The notes under the pieces were generated by a model. That model was not told where the DNA came from, made no database searches, and saw nothing but the letters and a program-made list of their open reading frames with translations. The translations under genes were made by a program, and so were the position numbers. DNA of 64,000 nt from Nitzschia sp. DOCU1 (lineage: Eukaryota; Bacillariophyta; Bacillariophyceae; Bacillariales; Bacillariaceae), in the NCBI GenBank assembly GCA_951394045.1, contig OX595986.1:3253534-3317533 (forward strand), written 5' to 3'. Positions 36,801 through 48,502 of this stretch are shown here, piece after piece. The first letter of the stretch is position 1, and each line of letters begins with the position of its first letter.

Positions 36801-39800
36801 ATGATTTCTCTGACAGTGACGGCGATTCAATGGTGAGCGATGATTCGGACGACCGAAACACAAGTAACAAGACCATGGACGAGCGGCGGGCGATACAGTG
36901 TGGTCATTTGGTGGCGTTTCTTGTCGAATTGGTATCCACTATGTTTTCAACGTACTTCAGCGGCGAAGAGCAAGAGCGCTTCGTTGCTTCGGACGATTGC
37001 AGGCTTCTCATGCGAGACTCGTTGGAAATGTCGTCTCGCTGGTTCGAAACAACCTCAAAACACATTGCACCCGAAGACACGGCAGATCTTTTGATTTTTC
37101 GTGCAGTTAGCGTGCTGGCAGCAAAGATAAGCAACCATGTGTCGTCTGCGGAACGAAAGGCGCTCGACACACCGTACTTGGAATGCTTGGTAAAGATTGT
37201 GATATCGCACCGCCAACTTCTAGATGGACTTGTACATAACCACGGGGACAGGTCGACTCGAATCGCCAAACAAAAGATCTGCATAAAACGAGCAGAGTAC
37301 ATCGCCACTGTTGCATCCGATGTCGGCATGCTACTCTCGCATTACCTTGGTAAAGTGAGTGATCTTGTTTTTGTCCCGTCCGATATTCTCGAGGGGGGAA
37401 GTGGCCACGACAGAGCAACGGTGTCCTCTACCGAGGGTTCCAAAAACCAATGGAATTTGTTTATAGATTCCATTCTTTGGCTCTGGAAGTTTGCCTCCCA
37501 GAACACTTCGGAAGTGTCGAGTGTTCCACCGACAACAGTGGTATGTCACTCCTTTGAACGTCCTATGGTGAAATCTTTGCGTGTTCCTGTAGCGACTGTT
37601 GTAATAGGGCTATGCGGAGCCGCAGCCGCTTCGAGGGTTCGAGAAAGTGTTCCCAACTATCCAGAGGATCCGTTGTGTCTTTCTGAATTCTATGATTCGG
37701 ATGCAAGTGCAAATGACTTCGCTCCCGGTGATGAGAACCAGGGTGACGAGCGGCGAAAACAAAAGGAATTCCTGAGGGTAGCCTGCCATTCTGTCCATTG
37801 CATTCACCTTGTTTTGGACAAGATCGACGACAAGGGTGCGCTATCAATCGTCTCGGGGCTCAGGTGCGCAGGGCTTGGTCCGCTGTTTCCACTCGTGGCG
37901 TCGAGAGTTCTTAATCATTTTGCAGACGAATTGCTGCGCAACATCGTCGACGAAAACCAAGAAGAGGCGGGCTTGTGGTCGGAAGAATATCCATTCAGCG
38001 CGCGGACGGTGGGCGAGCTCCTGGATTCCAATCTGCACAAGGCGTATCGATGGCTCTATGGCTTCGTTCTCGTGGGCGAGAAAAACCATCTTCAAAACAG
38101 TGGGAAGGAAATGGCATCCACCCTGACTCCTATCGTCGACCTGGCCGTTGTAAACTGTAGGCTAGAAAGTGTTTCGGCCGCTGCACAACTTTACCGGTGC
38201 ATGGTAAGAGCGTACGGCACGGGACGCAGATCCCCGCCGAAAAAGGCGCTTGAACTTGTGTCGTCGGCATTACCAGTTTTGGAAGAGAGTGAAAAGAGCA
38301 AAGCCCTCCGTAGCTTCCTTTTCAGCGGTACTGAAACATATTTCACGCTAGATGAAATTTCGCGGCTGGCTCAAAAGGGCGACGGCTGGGACAAACCCTT
38401 TGAATCGATTCGCCCCCAGCTTGCCAACAGTGGCGAAGAAGAAAAATTGTCGCAATACCCTTCGGAAGAGATTGAGGACATCATGCGCATCAGGCGTGGA
38501 ATCTTATCGGAGCTTGCCAGTGGGCAACTGCCGCTGAGCACAAGCGAGGCAACTAAAAGTAAATCAGACCAGCAACCTGACGATGACCGCGCCGCCACCG
38601 CCAAAAACGAGGAAGAAATCGCCAAGAAATTTGGAGCCATCCTTGACGATCTCTGTCTCGGCGATGTACAGAACACCGAAGGGTGGGCAAGAGCGGCACA
38701 GTGCATCAATACGAAAGCGGAGCTGATTGCCGATCGGCTAGGGTTAAGCAAAGGCTTTGCAAGGGCAACGAATTTTGCTATCCCATTGCCGCAACCCAAA
38801 TCCGTTCACGGAATTGCGCTGGAGAAACTCGAGAAAGAGCAAGAGGACGAGGATGCTCTCATTAATGACAACTGGATCCAGTGCCTTGGGAACGATCTTT
38901 CGGTTTACACCAAATTCTCCTGGGCATCCTTTGCTTCGCTTCGTGAAGGCGCGGAAGAAGTCGGAAAAAGCTGCCATGTGAAAGACGCTGCCGAGGGAAA
39001 GCGACCCAGCCAGCGAGTCGTTTGGAAAAGCATCCAGGCACTCTATCGAAAGGGAGATTATCTTGGATGGCAAGAAGCTTGGGGTGGAATATTCGTTTTT
39101 GCTTTGAGGAAACTATCCGTGCGCTTTACAGCCGTCGCGCTCTATCTGCTCCAATCCAAGGCCGAGCTCACTTCTGACGATAAAGTTGATATTTCGGACT
39201 TGTGCGAGTCTCTCGGTATTGCATTGTACGCTGACCTGATGGGATCTCAAAACTACGGGTTCCCGATGCGGTCGATGGGCTGCAAGCGCAAGCGGGATTT
39301 GGCAAGTGCGTCCAGAGTTTGCTTTCAATGTGCAGTTGACATTGTTGACGAGCCAGCGAAAAGCGACGACGACAGCGACGACCCCCACGCGACCTGGGAC
39401 TTGATGTTTATGATTGGCAAGGTACGTTTTTGGGTGACGGCTTGGATGGCTCGACAGTACTGGGTAACTAACTTTCACGTACGTAGTGCGACGAAAAAAT
39501 TGCTGGGACGTTCAAGCTGGAAGCATTCCCGAAGAAACTAGACGAACCAGCGGAATCTCGCCGGTATGAGAAATTCATGGCTTCTGCATTGAGCCAGTAC
39601 GCCTCGGCTTACGCCCAAGCCAAGAAAATCGAAGACGATGGTGGTTTTATCGTGGACCAATCAGGGGGTAGTGCTCACGGACACACAGAAATTTTCTATC
39701 GGATTCTTGCGACGCGGTTGAAATGCCTTTTATCGGCTGCTACGCGAACGGAATCAGAGTTTTCGCAGGCAGAGGAGGAAGCTTTGCGGTTGAGCGAGAC

Positions 39801-41224
39801 TAACTGGTTCAAACCCCCTGAAGACTTGGAAACAATCAAAACGGAAAATATCCGCGATCGTGTCTGGCGTGTGTTAGCTGATGTGGTTTCCGGCCTTGCC
39901 CAGTGTCGCGTGGACCAGCCTTACTTTCATCGCTCGGTGTATCGCCACGCCCAGGCCTTGATGTGGTCGCCGATTCTTTACGACCCAGCCTCGAGTGAGG
40001 GAAGCCTTGATTTCGTACCAGCAACGCGAAGCTTTCAAATTCGGGGTCTAAACAACTCGACGCCGGTCGTCCAAAGTGCCGAAATTGTCATGAACAGTCT
40101 CTTTGATAAGAAACGGTAAGTCGGTGTCAGTCAAATTTCCAAGTACCATCAGAGTGATGTACTGACGTGTCTTGCTTTGCAGCACCCAACTTGCGGCCGT
40201 ATGGGTGACCACGGCATCATCTTCTTCTCCCTTTCAAACTCTCAACAACTCTACTCGCAAGTATGACTCATTACGAGGTAAATATATTGCGGCCTATTTG
40301 GAGACCTTGCGGTTATCGCACCGACGGGGACAACTGGAGACTTTTCTCAAGTTGACGTATTCAGTTCGTCGCGACATGCCCGGATATTTCCAAGCCAGCG
40401 CCCTTGTCGAGGGAGGAGTACCAGGGAAATCTCATACCAACGATCCTCTGTTGGTCGTCCGAAACTCGTTATCCGAACACGGGTTCCTTACAACTGTCAA
40501 GCGACAAGCGAATGGCGCCTTTGCCGAAGTTTTGGCTCACGAAATGACCGAACGATCCAATAGAACGTCTCCGGGTGGAGAACAGAAACTGGCCGAGAGC
40601 TTGCTCAAATTCGCCTACGCTACCTACCTTCGTCTTCATTGTTCCCGAGAAGACCTGGACAAAGTCGGTGCTTGGAAGTACGGCCATAAAAAGATTCCAG
40701 AAGTCGAAGCTCTCTGTCAAGCTTACTTGGGCATTGAGGATGACGACGATGGAGCGGGTCATGCGGGAGGACGTGCCTCGGGCAAGGCAGACTTTGGAGA
40801 CTGGTCTGGAAAAGCTCGCAAAGCCGCCATTTTCGACCTGGCCTTGGCCAAGTGCAGATCCATGTTCCCAACACTTGCCAGCACGTTCTTTTCGAAAAAG
40901 GCCAATGCTAGCGTCAAGTCGAAAAAGGGTGACAAAGATGGAGACGGCGGGGCCAAACGCAAGGAACCGGATGATGAGCAAGAAGAAGAAACGACGACGG
41001 TATCCTTTGAAGTGGCCGTCCCCGCGGGCGTATCAGCCGGGGAAAGTTTTTTCACCACTGTCAATGTGGGTGGTGGAACCAAGAAGCTGAAACTGACCGT
41101 TCCCGCCACCAACCCGTCTACTCTTCGGTTTGCATTGAAAGTACCAAAGGACTCTGCCCCATCCGAACAACCCACCAAAAAGCCCCGTACCGACACGGAT
41201 CCTCCCGCCTCTGATCCTGAGTAG
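33814..41224 (+). CDS. HIR3/CABIN1-like subunit of the HIRA histone-chaperone complex
   Basis: Four exons, 33814-35677, 35754-39421, 39487-40115 and 40183-41224, with GT-AG introns of 76, 65 and 67 bp, give a 2400-aa protein in one frame. It is helical throughout, with TPR-like segments and acidic low-complexity loops, like CABIN1 and yeast Hir3, which scaffold replication-independent H3.3-H4 deposition. The family call rests on the C-terminal third: WDLMFMIGKCDEK, the EIFYRILATRLKCL helix, HRSVYRHAQAL, then the Arg/Tyr-rich KYDSLRGKYIAAYLETL helix pair that matches the distal CABIN1 pattern. After a Lys-rich nuclear signal comes a beta-type module of about 55 residues (VPAGVSAGESFFTTV ... 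LKVPKD) not known to me in HIR3 proteins. The N-terminal 600 residues are less certain. Confidence 0.7.
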
Positions 41225-41345
41225 TAGGACCTACCTATGATAGTCAAGGGCGTCGGCGCAAGGCCGATCAGTGCACTTCTCTAGTTGAAAAATGCAGTTG
41301 AAACATGGATATACTTTGACTTAGCAATAGTATGATTATAACAGT

Positions 41346-42110
41346 CTACTTATCGTCGTCGTTATCGTCATTGGAATGAGGATTCTCACTGTGATAGCCT
41401 GGTCGCTTCGGCGCTGGATGCTTGGCGGTACCGACGTCGCACCGTTGAATCCCTCTTGCAGCCCACCATCCTGATCCATACCAATGACATAGCATGGTAT
41501 TTTTGGGTATAGGTTCCAGCGTAATAAATTCCAGTCCGCCCAAATGTCCATTTCTCTTTCCCCAGTACCGAAAGGTGGACCGAATATTCTGTCGTTCCGT
41601 CGGCCCCGGACAAGCCGCATATTGCAGAATATCTCCCGTGTGAAGCGGGTTCAGGACACCATTGTAATTGTGTCTCTTTAGAGTTCGTGTATTCGGAAAA
41701 CAATTACTTCCCGTTACTGGATGTGGTGGATAGTAACTAATGGATCGATCTTCCTTGTCAGACTTGGCACACTTGCCGCGAATGCCAGAAAAGGCCATGC
41801 GATACCTAGCAGGTAAATCGTAACGAGCCACTAGACATTTGCCTGCTAATGGGTGATGAACGACTCGGAGTGCATAGTCTCCCGATTTTAAATGCCTTGC
41901 GCAATACGGAATGGGAATGGGCTCTCCTTCTCGACTTTGGCAAATAGTTTGGCAGCGTTGACCCTTGCGATTCAAGGCCCAGCATTGGACGGGATGCCGT
42001 GTAGTAGCGGGCGATTGTGGTTGGATGGCATTGCTGGAAGCTGGCGGCTTTGTCGTCTTCTTACAGTCAGTCGTGCCTTGATGGATTTTGGTCTTTCGAG
42101 TAGTCGTCAT
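41346..42110 (-). CDS. SET-like domain protein with Cys/His cluster
   Basis: From ATG 42110 (MTTTRKTKIHQ) it encodes 254 aa. A Cys/His-rich segment (CWALNRKGQRC, then QTIC, then YCARHL; residues 43-75) resembles small zinc-binding C-x-x-H modules. The second half has a SET-type end: DILQYAACPGPTERQN, then GLEFITLEPIPKNTMLCHWYG. These correspond to the region of SET methyltransferases around the NHxCxPN pseudoknot and the GEELTYDYG strand, but neither canonical motif is intact. It could be a divergent lysine methyltransferase or an inactive relative. An open frame continues upstream to 42293 with a possible donor (AAAAGTAAGT near 42175), so a 5' exon is possible. Confidence 0.5.
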   Translation of the reverse strand: MTTTRKTKIHQGTTDCKKTTKPPASSNAIQPQSPATTRHPVQCWALNRKGQRCQTICQSREGEPIPIPYCARHLKSGDYALRVVHHPLAGKCLVARYDLPARYRMAFSGIRGKCAKSDKEDRSISYYPPHPVTGSNCFPNTRTLKRHNYNGVLNPLHTGDILQYAACPGPTERQNIRSTFRYWGKRNGHLGGLEFITLEPIPKNTMLCHWYGSGWWAARGIQRCDVGTAKHPAPKRPGYHSENPHSNDDNDDDK

Positions 42111-42647
42111 GGTAGAGGATGGATGATGGATGCATTCATTTGCAACTTTGCTTTCAACTATTGCACTTACTTTTCCCTTGTTGTGCTGGGGCGCATTGTT
42201 GTGCATCCATGGCGTGCCCGGCTCTCTCATTTTTTCTATTTTTTTCACTTTTCTTCTCATTGGAACACCATCCATCGCCACGTGTCCCATCATGCGCCCG
42301 ACGTCGTCCCCGCGCGCAGAAACTGCTTCCGACGGCGGCCCAGCACGAGGGAGCCACGCTCTTGCGACACTCGAAAAAAGGGGTCAAAGGATTTGCAACA
42401 TCCATGCAACCTCGCTTCATGGGACCCCTGACGCGAGAATGACGACCATGGAAGTGGAGCATCCACAAAACACCTCACTCCAAAAACCCATTCCTTCATC
42501 CATTGCATTCCCTGGCAATCCTGAAAGCAACGTTGCATACAAGAGACAACGTTAGTTTGCAAGCAAGTGAACTCTAGCATTGCTTTCGCATCTCTCTTGA
42601 TTGTCAAGAAAGACGCTGCAATTCTCAACTTACACAAGCCAGACATT
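42111..42647. other. Divergent region (SET-like / hemerythrin E3)
   Basis: About 540 bp. It may contain a 5' exon of the SET-like gene (minus strand, 42180-42293) and the 5' UTR of the E3 ligase, whose frame is open back to 42567 but without an ATG. Nothing else seen. Confidence 0.35.
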
Positions 42648-45165
42648 ATGTCCTCCTCACGACTCGATTCCGAACCCTCCTCTTTGGCGGTTGCTTCGAC
42701 TGCGTCTGCTACAAGTCCCCTCAATAATCATCCATTGGAAGAATCTCCGTCCCTCTCGAAACGCCGCAAAGACTTGTTTGGAGATTGTGCTCTAGTGGAA
42801 ATTATTCATTTACATGATTGTTTACGTGGCGCTCTCAAAGCGCTGGAACGCGATGTGGAAGCTCTGAACAAAACCTTGATGCGAGGAGATCGCCACAAGG
42901 TCAATGAATTAGAATGTCGCGTCAATGGACGTTTCAAAGTGATCTGGTCCGTCTTTCGAGCACATAGTTCGGCCGAAGATGAATTCATTTGGCCCGCCTT
43001 GCAATCCAAAACACAAGGTCTCGTCAAGGGGAGTCCGTCGTATCGGCCGGATCATTCGAACAAGCACATGGCACTGGCGGCAACGCCGCCCCCGAATGGT
43101 GTCGTCGTGGTAGAAGACGATGATACACTCATGGATCAAGAAGCTTACGAAGAAGATCATGCCGATGAAGAACGCATGTTCTCCGATATGGACAATCTAT
43201 TGACGCAACTACGGGAAGGTTTGTTTCAAGAACCAAATGACACGGTAGCAAGAGTCAAAGAATCTTCTACTTGCATCAGTAAATCGTCTTGTGGTACCCA
43301 AAAGTCAGTAGACGAAATTATGAAATCCATTCATGAATTGACACAGACTTTATCGGGACATTTAATGACGCATTTAGAAAAGGAAGAAAAGCAGTGCATG
43401 CCACTAGTGGTCAAGCACTTGTCGAAAACGGAAATTCATGATTTGGTGGGTCAAATCATGGGCAAGCGGAGTTCGGACATGATTTCAGAAATCATGACCA
43501 TGGCCGTCCAAAATTTAAATCAAGCGGATCGATTAGAAATGGTCAAGTACATGAAACAAGCCATGGCGGGGACATTTTTTGATAAGTGGCTGAGTATGTC
43601 GGGGTGGATGGAAGATGTCAAGAGTAATCCAGTGGAATCAGAAGCACTGGAAGACTCGAAGCGAGATGCTTCTTCTAGTAGAAGTAGTGAAGACAGTAAC
43701 AGGGACTTGAAACGAGCAAAACTGGACCTGCTTCCCGCGGTTCCAGACTTGTCGGTACCACCCGCTGCTGCTGCTGCTGCTGCTGCTCCAATCCCCTCTG
43801 CTACAGATGCCGCCACTACTGACGCCGCCGCCAGCAACTCGGAATCGACATTGACCGCAGTGAGGTATTCTGCTGGTGACGTTACCAGTCAGACGGAGCT
43901 GGAAAAGCTCATTCGCGCCATTGCTACCAACCCTACTTTGACGCCAAAGCAAAAGAATACCACCATTCAAGGCTTGAGAGATTCCGTGTGGAAGTCCAAC
44001 CATAGGCTTCGATCAGAGGCAATGCTACCATCCGCCACACCCATTGCCAGAGCTTATGCTACCAGGTACGTTTTGGAACACATAGTTGTCGCCTAACCTT
44101 TACGCCCAGTATTATATATTCTCACTATCATCATGTGCCGTAATGTTCCTTTCTTTGTCTTGTATGCGCAGTGAGGTTGGATCCGCTGCCGTTTCGGCTA
44201 CGTGTGTACCGGCTCGACGTGTGACTCCACCCTCCATCTACTACACGAAAAATGCCAATGGGAAACTCGTAGTGGCGTGGGATTCCGATAAGCCCGGCGC
44301 CAAGGCCGATGGACAAGTTCCTCTCTTTTCGGCCAGCGAACTTGCTCCCACATACCACGACGGCGCGACAGGAGCCGTGTTGGGATGTCCGCATTACGCT
44401 CGTGCCTGCAAGTTGCGACATCCCGTTTCAGGACGATTGTACACGTGCCGATTGTGTTGCGAACAAGAACGGGAAATGCCATCCAAAGATCAAGATGAAC
44501 CCTTGGATAGATACGCGGTTCAGGAAGTCATGTGCATGAAGTGTCAGTCCTTGCAACCCGCCGAAGATCGTTGTATTAATCCCAATTGCGAGTCCGACGG
44601 CAAACCCTTTGCCAAGTACTTTTGCAAGATTTGTCATCTTTACGATGATCGACCGCGTCCGATTTTTCATTGTCCTTATTGCAATACGTGTCGCATGGGA
44701 TTGGGACTGGGGATTGACTTTCGTCACTGCATGCGATGCAATGCATGCGTTTCATTGGAGGACCATGAACATCGTTGTATTCCACAAAAGCTACAAGGAT
44801 CCTGTCCCATTTGTCACGAAAGTTTGTTTCAATCGACGCAGCCTCTTCGTGGTCTCAAGTGTGGCCATGTCCTGCACATGTCATGTTTTACGGAATACCG
44901 CCGCGGTCAGCGATATACTTGCCCCTTGTGCATGAAATCCATGGAAGACATGACGGATTACTTTGCGCTGTTGGATGCTGCCGTTCGGATGCAACCCATG
45001 CCCATGGCCTACTTGTCGACTTTGAGCAATGTGTACTGCCAAGATTGCGAAAAGACGGGCCAATGCCGCTATCATTTTGTTGGGCAAAAGTGTCCTCATT
45101 GCGGATCTTACAACACTCGAGAGCTTGGACGCGTGCAATCGACCGAAAGCCCGTCAATGTCGTAA
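42648..45165 (+). CDS. Hemerythrin-CHY-RING E3 ubiquitin ligase (BRUTUS/HRZ-like)
   Basis: Exons 42648-44065 and 44172-45165 (106-bp GT-AG intron) encode 803 aa. Domain order is a hemerythrin helical bundle (residues about 50-290, metal-ligand His/Glu in IIHLHDCLRG, FRAHSSAEDEFIWPAL, EEDHADEERMF and HLMTHLEKEE), a disordered linker with an Ala8 run, a CHY zinc finger starting at GCPHYARACKLRHP, the CTCHY part (CPYCNTCRMGLG, HCMRCNACV), a RING-H2 (CPICHESLF ... CGHVLHMSCF ... CPLC) and a C-terminal zinc ribbon (CPHCGSYNTREL). This is the layout of plant BTS/HRZ iron-sensing ligases, though plants usually have three hemerythrin domains and this has one clear copy. It probably couples iron or oxygen status to degradation of regulators. 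Confidence 0.9.
43764..43787 (+). repeat. (GCT)8 microsatellite, Ala8
   Basis: Eight perfect GCT codons in the linker between the hemerythrin and zinc-finger parts of the E3 ligase. Slippage would change the Ala-tract length without a frameshift. Confidence 0.9.
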
Positions 45166-45263
45166 TCGTAGACGTGGGGATTTCTAGTTCAATAGCTTTT
45201 TAAGGACGATCCGATAAAAGCATGACGACAAATCTACTAGTCCATTCTACTTGTATCGCTACC

Positions 45264-48033
45264 TCAATCATCATCGGAATCTGGCCCACCAGCCACGATA
45301 TCGGGGAAATCACCCATCTCTTCATCGTCGTCCACTGCATCATCTCTGCCAGGTTCTGTGGGCTCTGATTCCTTGTTAGCGAGCTCAACATCCGTCTCTT
45401 TCATCGCTTCATCAATGCCATCCTCGCCACTATCCACGTGAGACTCTATGGGCTCATCAGCTACGTCTTTTCCCGTCACCGCCGAAGACGTTGGCTTGAC
45501 ATCATCGACGTGCGCTTCGCCTGGCGCCTCACTATTATCGAGCACGGTGGCGGCCGGCTTTGCTTCTTTGGGAGGAACCTTCATTGTTTTCGCCTCTCGT
45601 TGTCGTTTGTTCGAAGCCTCCTTTTCGGCCTCGCGTTGACGTTTCTCGTTCGCCTTTGCTTTCTCCGCTTCTTCCATCGCCGCACGAGCTTTGTTGGCTT
45701 CCATTTGCGCCATTTGAATCTTTTCTATGAGTTTCGGCGCCGATGTCTCGACTTGACCTGGGTCCTCCGTAACATAACGACTGGCAAAAATGAGCGGAGG
45801 AGCTCGAGGAACTCCAAAAAGGTCACACACTCGAAGCGCTTCTTGGGCCTTGGACGAAACCACTTCATCCTGCTCAAGCAAGGCTCTCGCTGCTGCCTTT
45901 TTGAGAACCGGAACAATACAAGTCGTGGAGCCATCGGTCCAAGGTGTACTAACACATGTCGTCGCAAGTTGAAACACGCTGCACTGCACCGATGACCATC
46001 CGATGAAAAACCCAGCGGAATCTATCGCCTTATCAAGACACGTCAACGCTATTGAATCCACGATTGATCGCGTCACAAAGCCCATAAAGCCATTCGACGA
46101 TGCCAAGGCTGCTCGGAGACAATCAAGAGATGCGATTCTAGGTATCCACGATAAGAGTTGTGTTGTTGTTTTGCACGAGAGACCTGCAGCGCTCCACTTA
46201 CATGAGTTCAACCCGTTCTTCCATCGTTCCCCAGGTTTCATCCGCGCCCTCGCTGCTGCTTGCCGGTCCAATTTGTTCCATCAAACACCCAGCCACCAAA
46301 GTCAAAGCAAGTTCACCGTCACTCTTGGAATCCTCCGAACGCTCGGAAGACTTCAATTTAGAAGTCCTGTCGGACCCGAACGCTACTGCAACCAAATGAA
46401 CAGTGGTCACGGATTTGGTCCTTAGGGGAACGGACAAATGGAGCCACCTTCGCTTCTTCCCTTCAAGCTGCACACCACTAGCTGGATCCATCACCTTTCG
46501 AACGGGCCCCGAACACGACGTCAAAAGCGAGGCATAAGACATGCGAATTATCCTCTTTGCGAACGGCAACAAGGCTGGGCCACCTATTGAGGAAACCAGA
46601 CAATCCAGCATCTCATGTCCTAGTCGCTTGACTTCGTTTGCCACTTTCAAGGCAATTGCACGAGGACTTATCAATCCGCCATCCACAGCTTCGTCACGGA
46701 GACGCTTTTTCGTTCGAAAGTACAGCGATTCGGCTGACATTGGATATGAGAGGAATCGTTCGAGAACCTCGAGTATCGTATCCAACCCAAGGCGCGCCTC
46801 AAGGAGAATCCCAGGGGGGCTGCCGTAGCTATCACGAGACAGGAAGTGTCGAAAGGCAAGGACCAGGCCCCGCAGCAATATTTGAAACGTACTCACACGA
46901 GCAGAATCCCCGGTGATATCTTGCCGTAGAAAGGAAATCCACCCTTGGAATACGGACTCTGACTCCTCTGATAGTGTTGCTCCATGGATCTCAGACTTAT
47001 TAACCGGCGCAACAGCGTCTATCAGTTGGTTCATCATGACTACAACGTCTGATATCCCCACATTCCAAAGTTCCACTGGTACTTTTCGATCCGTCCCACC
47101 AGCCAACGGAATGCTCGAAAGGAGTCGGGCCGCAACCTCCTGGACACGTTCATCGGGTATTGTAAGAAATCGCCAAGCCACTACCTTCAAATCCACCAGT
47201 AAAGCTGTGCTTCGTGATAGCTTGGTTCCAAACAAGTTGACTAGCGAACAAGACGCCCGCAGGCAAGACAAAATCGGATTGATATGCCTGTCCTCATCCA
47301 AACATTGCGCCATGGATAAGCATTTTGCCATTCGTTGAGGCGCCAACCCTCCCATTGCTTTCGAATGCAATCGAACATCCTCTTCTATAGCCTTGATTTT
47401 TGCCACCAAGCCATTCAGAATGGGTTTGCCCGACTGTGCCATCATTTCGTATTCGGCAGTTGAACATGGATCCCCACTTCCTCGGTGCGTTTGAATAAAC
47501 TGTGATATGGCCAAACAAAGCTCCGCGGCTAGTGCAACAAGTAGCAATGAGTCCCCCGAGTCCAATGATGAACTTCGTGCCACCGAGTCCTTGGAATCAC
47601 TGAAAATTCGGGTCAAGGCCGTGAAAATGAGATTCTCGGACAGCGGCTGGGTCGACGATTCCGATCCTCCTGTCCCATTCTCTCCTGCATGAATTTGCAG
47701 CTCAGTGCTGGGTGGTTTTTTGCCATGGGTTTTCTTATCCTGTGGACCCGACCTTTTGCCTTGTTGCGACGACGACGACGATGACAAGATTCTTTGTGCC
47801 TTGGCCACATTTCCCAGAAGCAGACCACGACGAGAATACAGATCGATCAACGAATTCATCAAATCAACAAGCTCCTCGAAGCGGGAATCATACGCAGATC
47901 CCGACTCCCCTTTGTCGACAAGTCGAACAAGATTCAGAAACTGTTGAGCGTGGTTCTTCTGTGAACCCGAGGAATCCTCCGCCGCCCCGTCGTCGACGTG
48001 TGACGGAAAGGGAGGATTGAAACCACGGGACAT
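45264..48033 (-). CDS. PELP1/RIX1-like ribosome-biogenesis protein
   Basis: Two exons, 48033-46202 and 46137-45264 (64-bp GT-AG intron), give 901 aa. The first 700 residues form a helical HEAT-like solenoid (LLLVALAAELCLAISQF, EVAARLLSSIPLAGG, LLRGLVLAFRHFL). A Lys/Glu coiled coil follows at about 750-795, then an acidic tail ending GDFPDIVAGGPDSDDD. The solenoid plus acidic tail with an FPDIV/DSDD ending is like PELP1/RIX1, part of the Rix1-Las1 complex for pre-60S maturation. No single invariant motif confirms it, so the family is tentative. The 3' end is 98 bp from the convergent E3 ligase. Confidence 0.5.
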
Positions 48034-48502
48034 TTTGCGGGATTTCGACGGAAGTTCGTACGGTTAAGCTTTCAAACGCAATGGTCGAGCAGTGGAATGT
48101 GAACTGGGTCCAAAGCTATTTTGCATTCATGGAGATCGCTCGCAAAAGCGAGCTAGCGATCGGATGCATTTTTTCATCGAATATGGGTGGTTGGTTTCCT
48201 GCCAGTCACGATTTTGCGTGACTGCAAGTGTGACGTCCAGACGCGAAACCTCTCTCGCGGGGGTGGGTCGTGCGAGGACGCAATTCCACGTGGAGGAACG
48301 ATGAACGCTGCAGGATCCCTCCGACCGCAAACTTCGTGCCACCACCGGCGACCCACCGTCCACCGCCACAGCATGCTTTGCTTCTCTTCAATTGATGAAG
48401 TTTGTTGTCCAAAATATAGAAGACAAAGGGAAGAGAGAGTCTGAACAGAACGGCTTTACGTATAAAGCTTAGGGCGAGCGAAGGATTGGCTGATGTATCA
48501 TA
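48034..48502. other. Divergent region (PELP1-like / TRM13)
   Basis: About 470 bp, no gene seen. A short hairpin lies at 48138-48153 (see next entry). Otherwise unremarkable. Confidence 0.4.
48138..48153. other. Perfect 6-bp hairpin in divergent promoter
   Basis: GCTCGC-AAAA-GCGAGC forms a perfect stem with an AAAA loop, followed directly by TAGCGATC, an imperfect mirror of the preceding GATCGCT. It could be a transcription-factor palindrome. Inference only. Confidence 0.35.

Noticed and set aside
46003..47338. Plus-strand frames opposite the PELP1-like gene
   Set aside because: Shadows of the minus-strand exons, which join cleanly in frame across a consensus intron.
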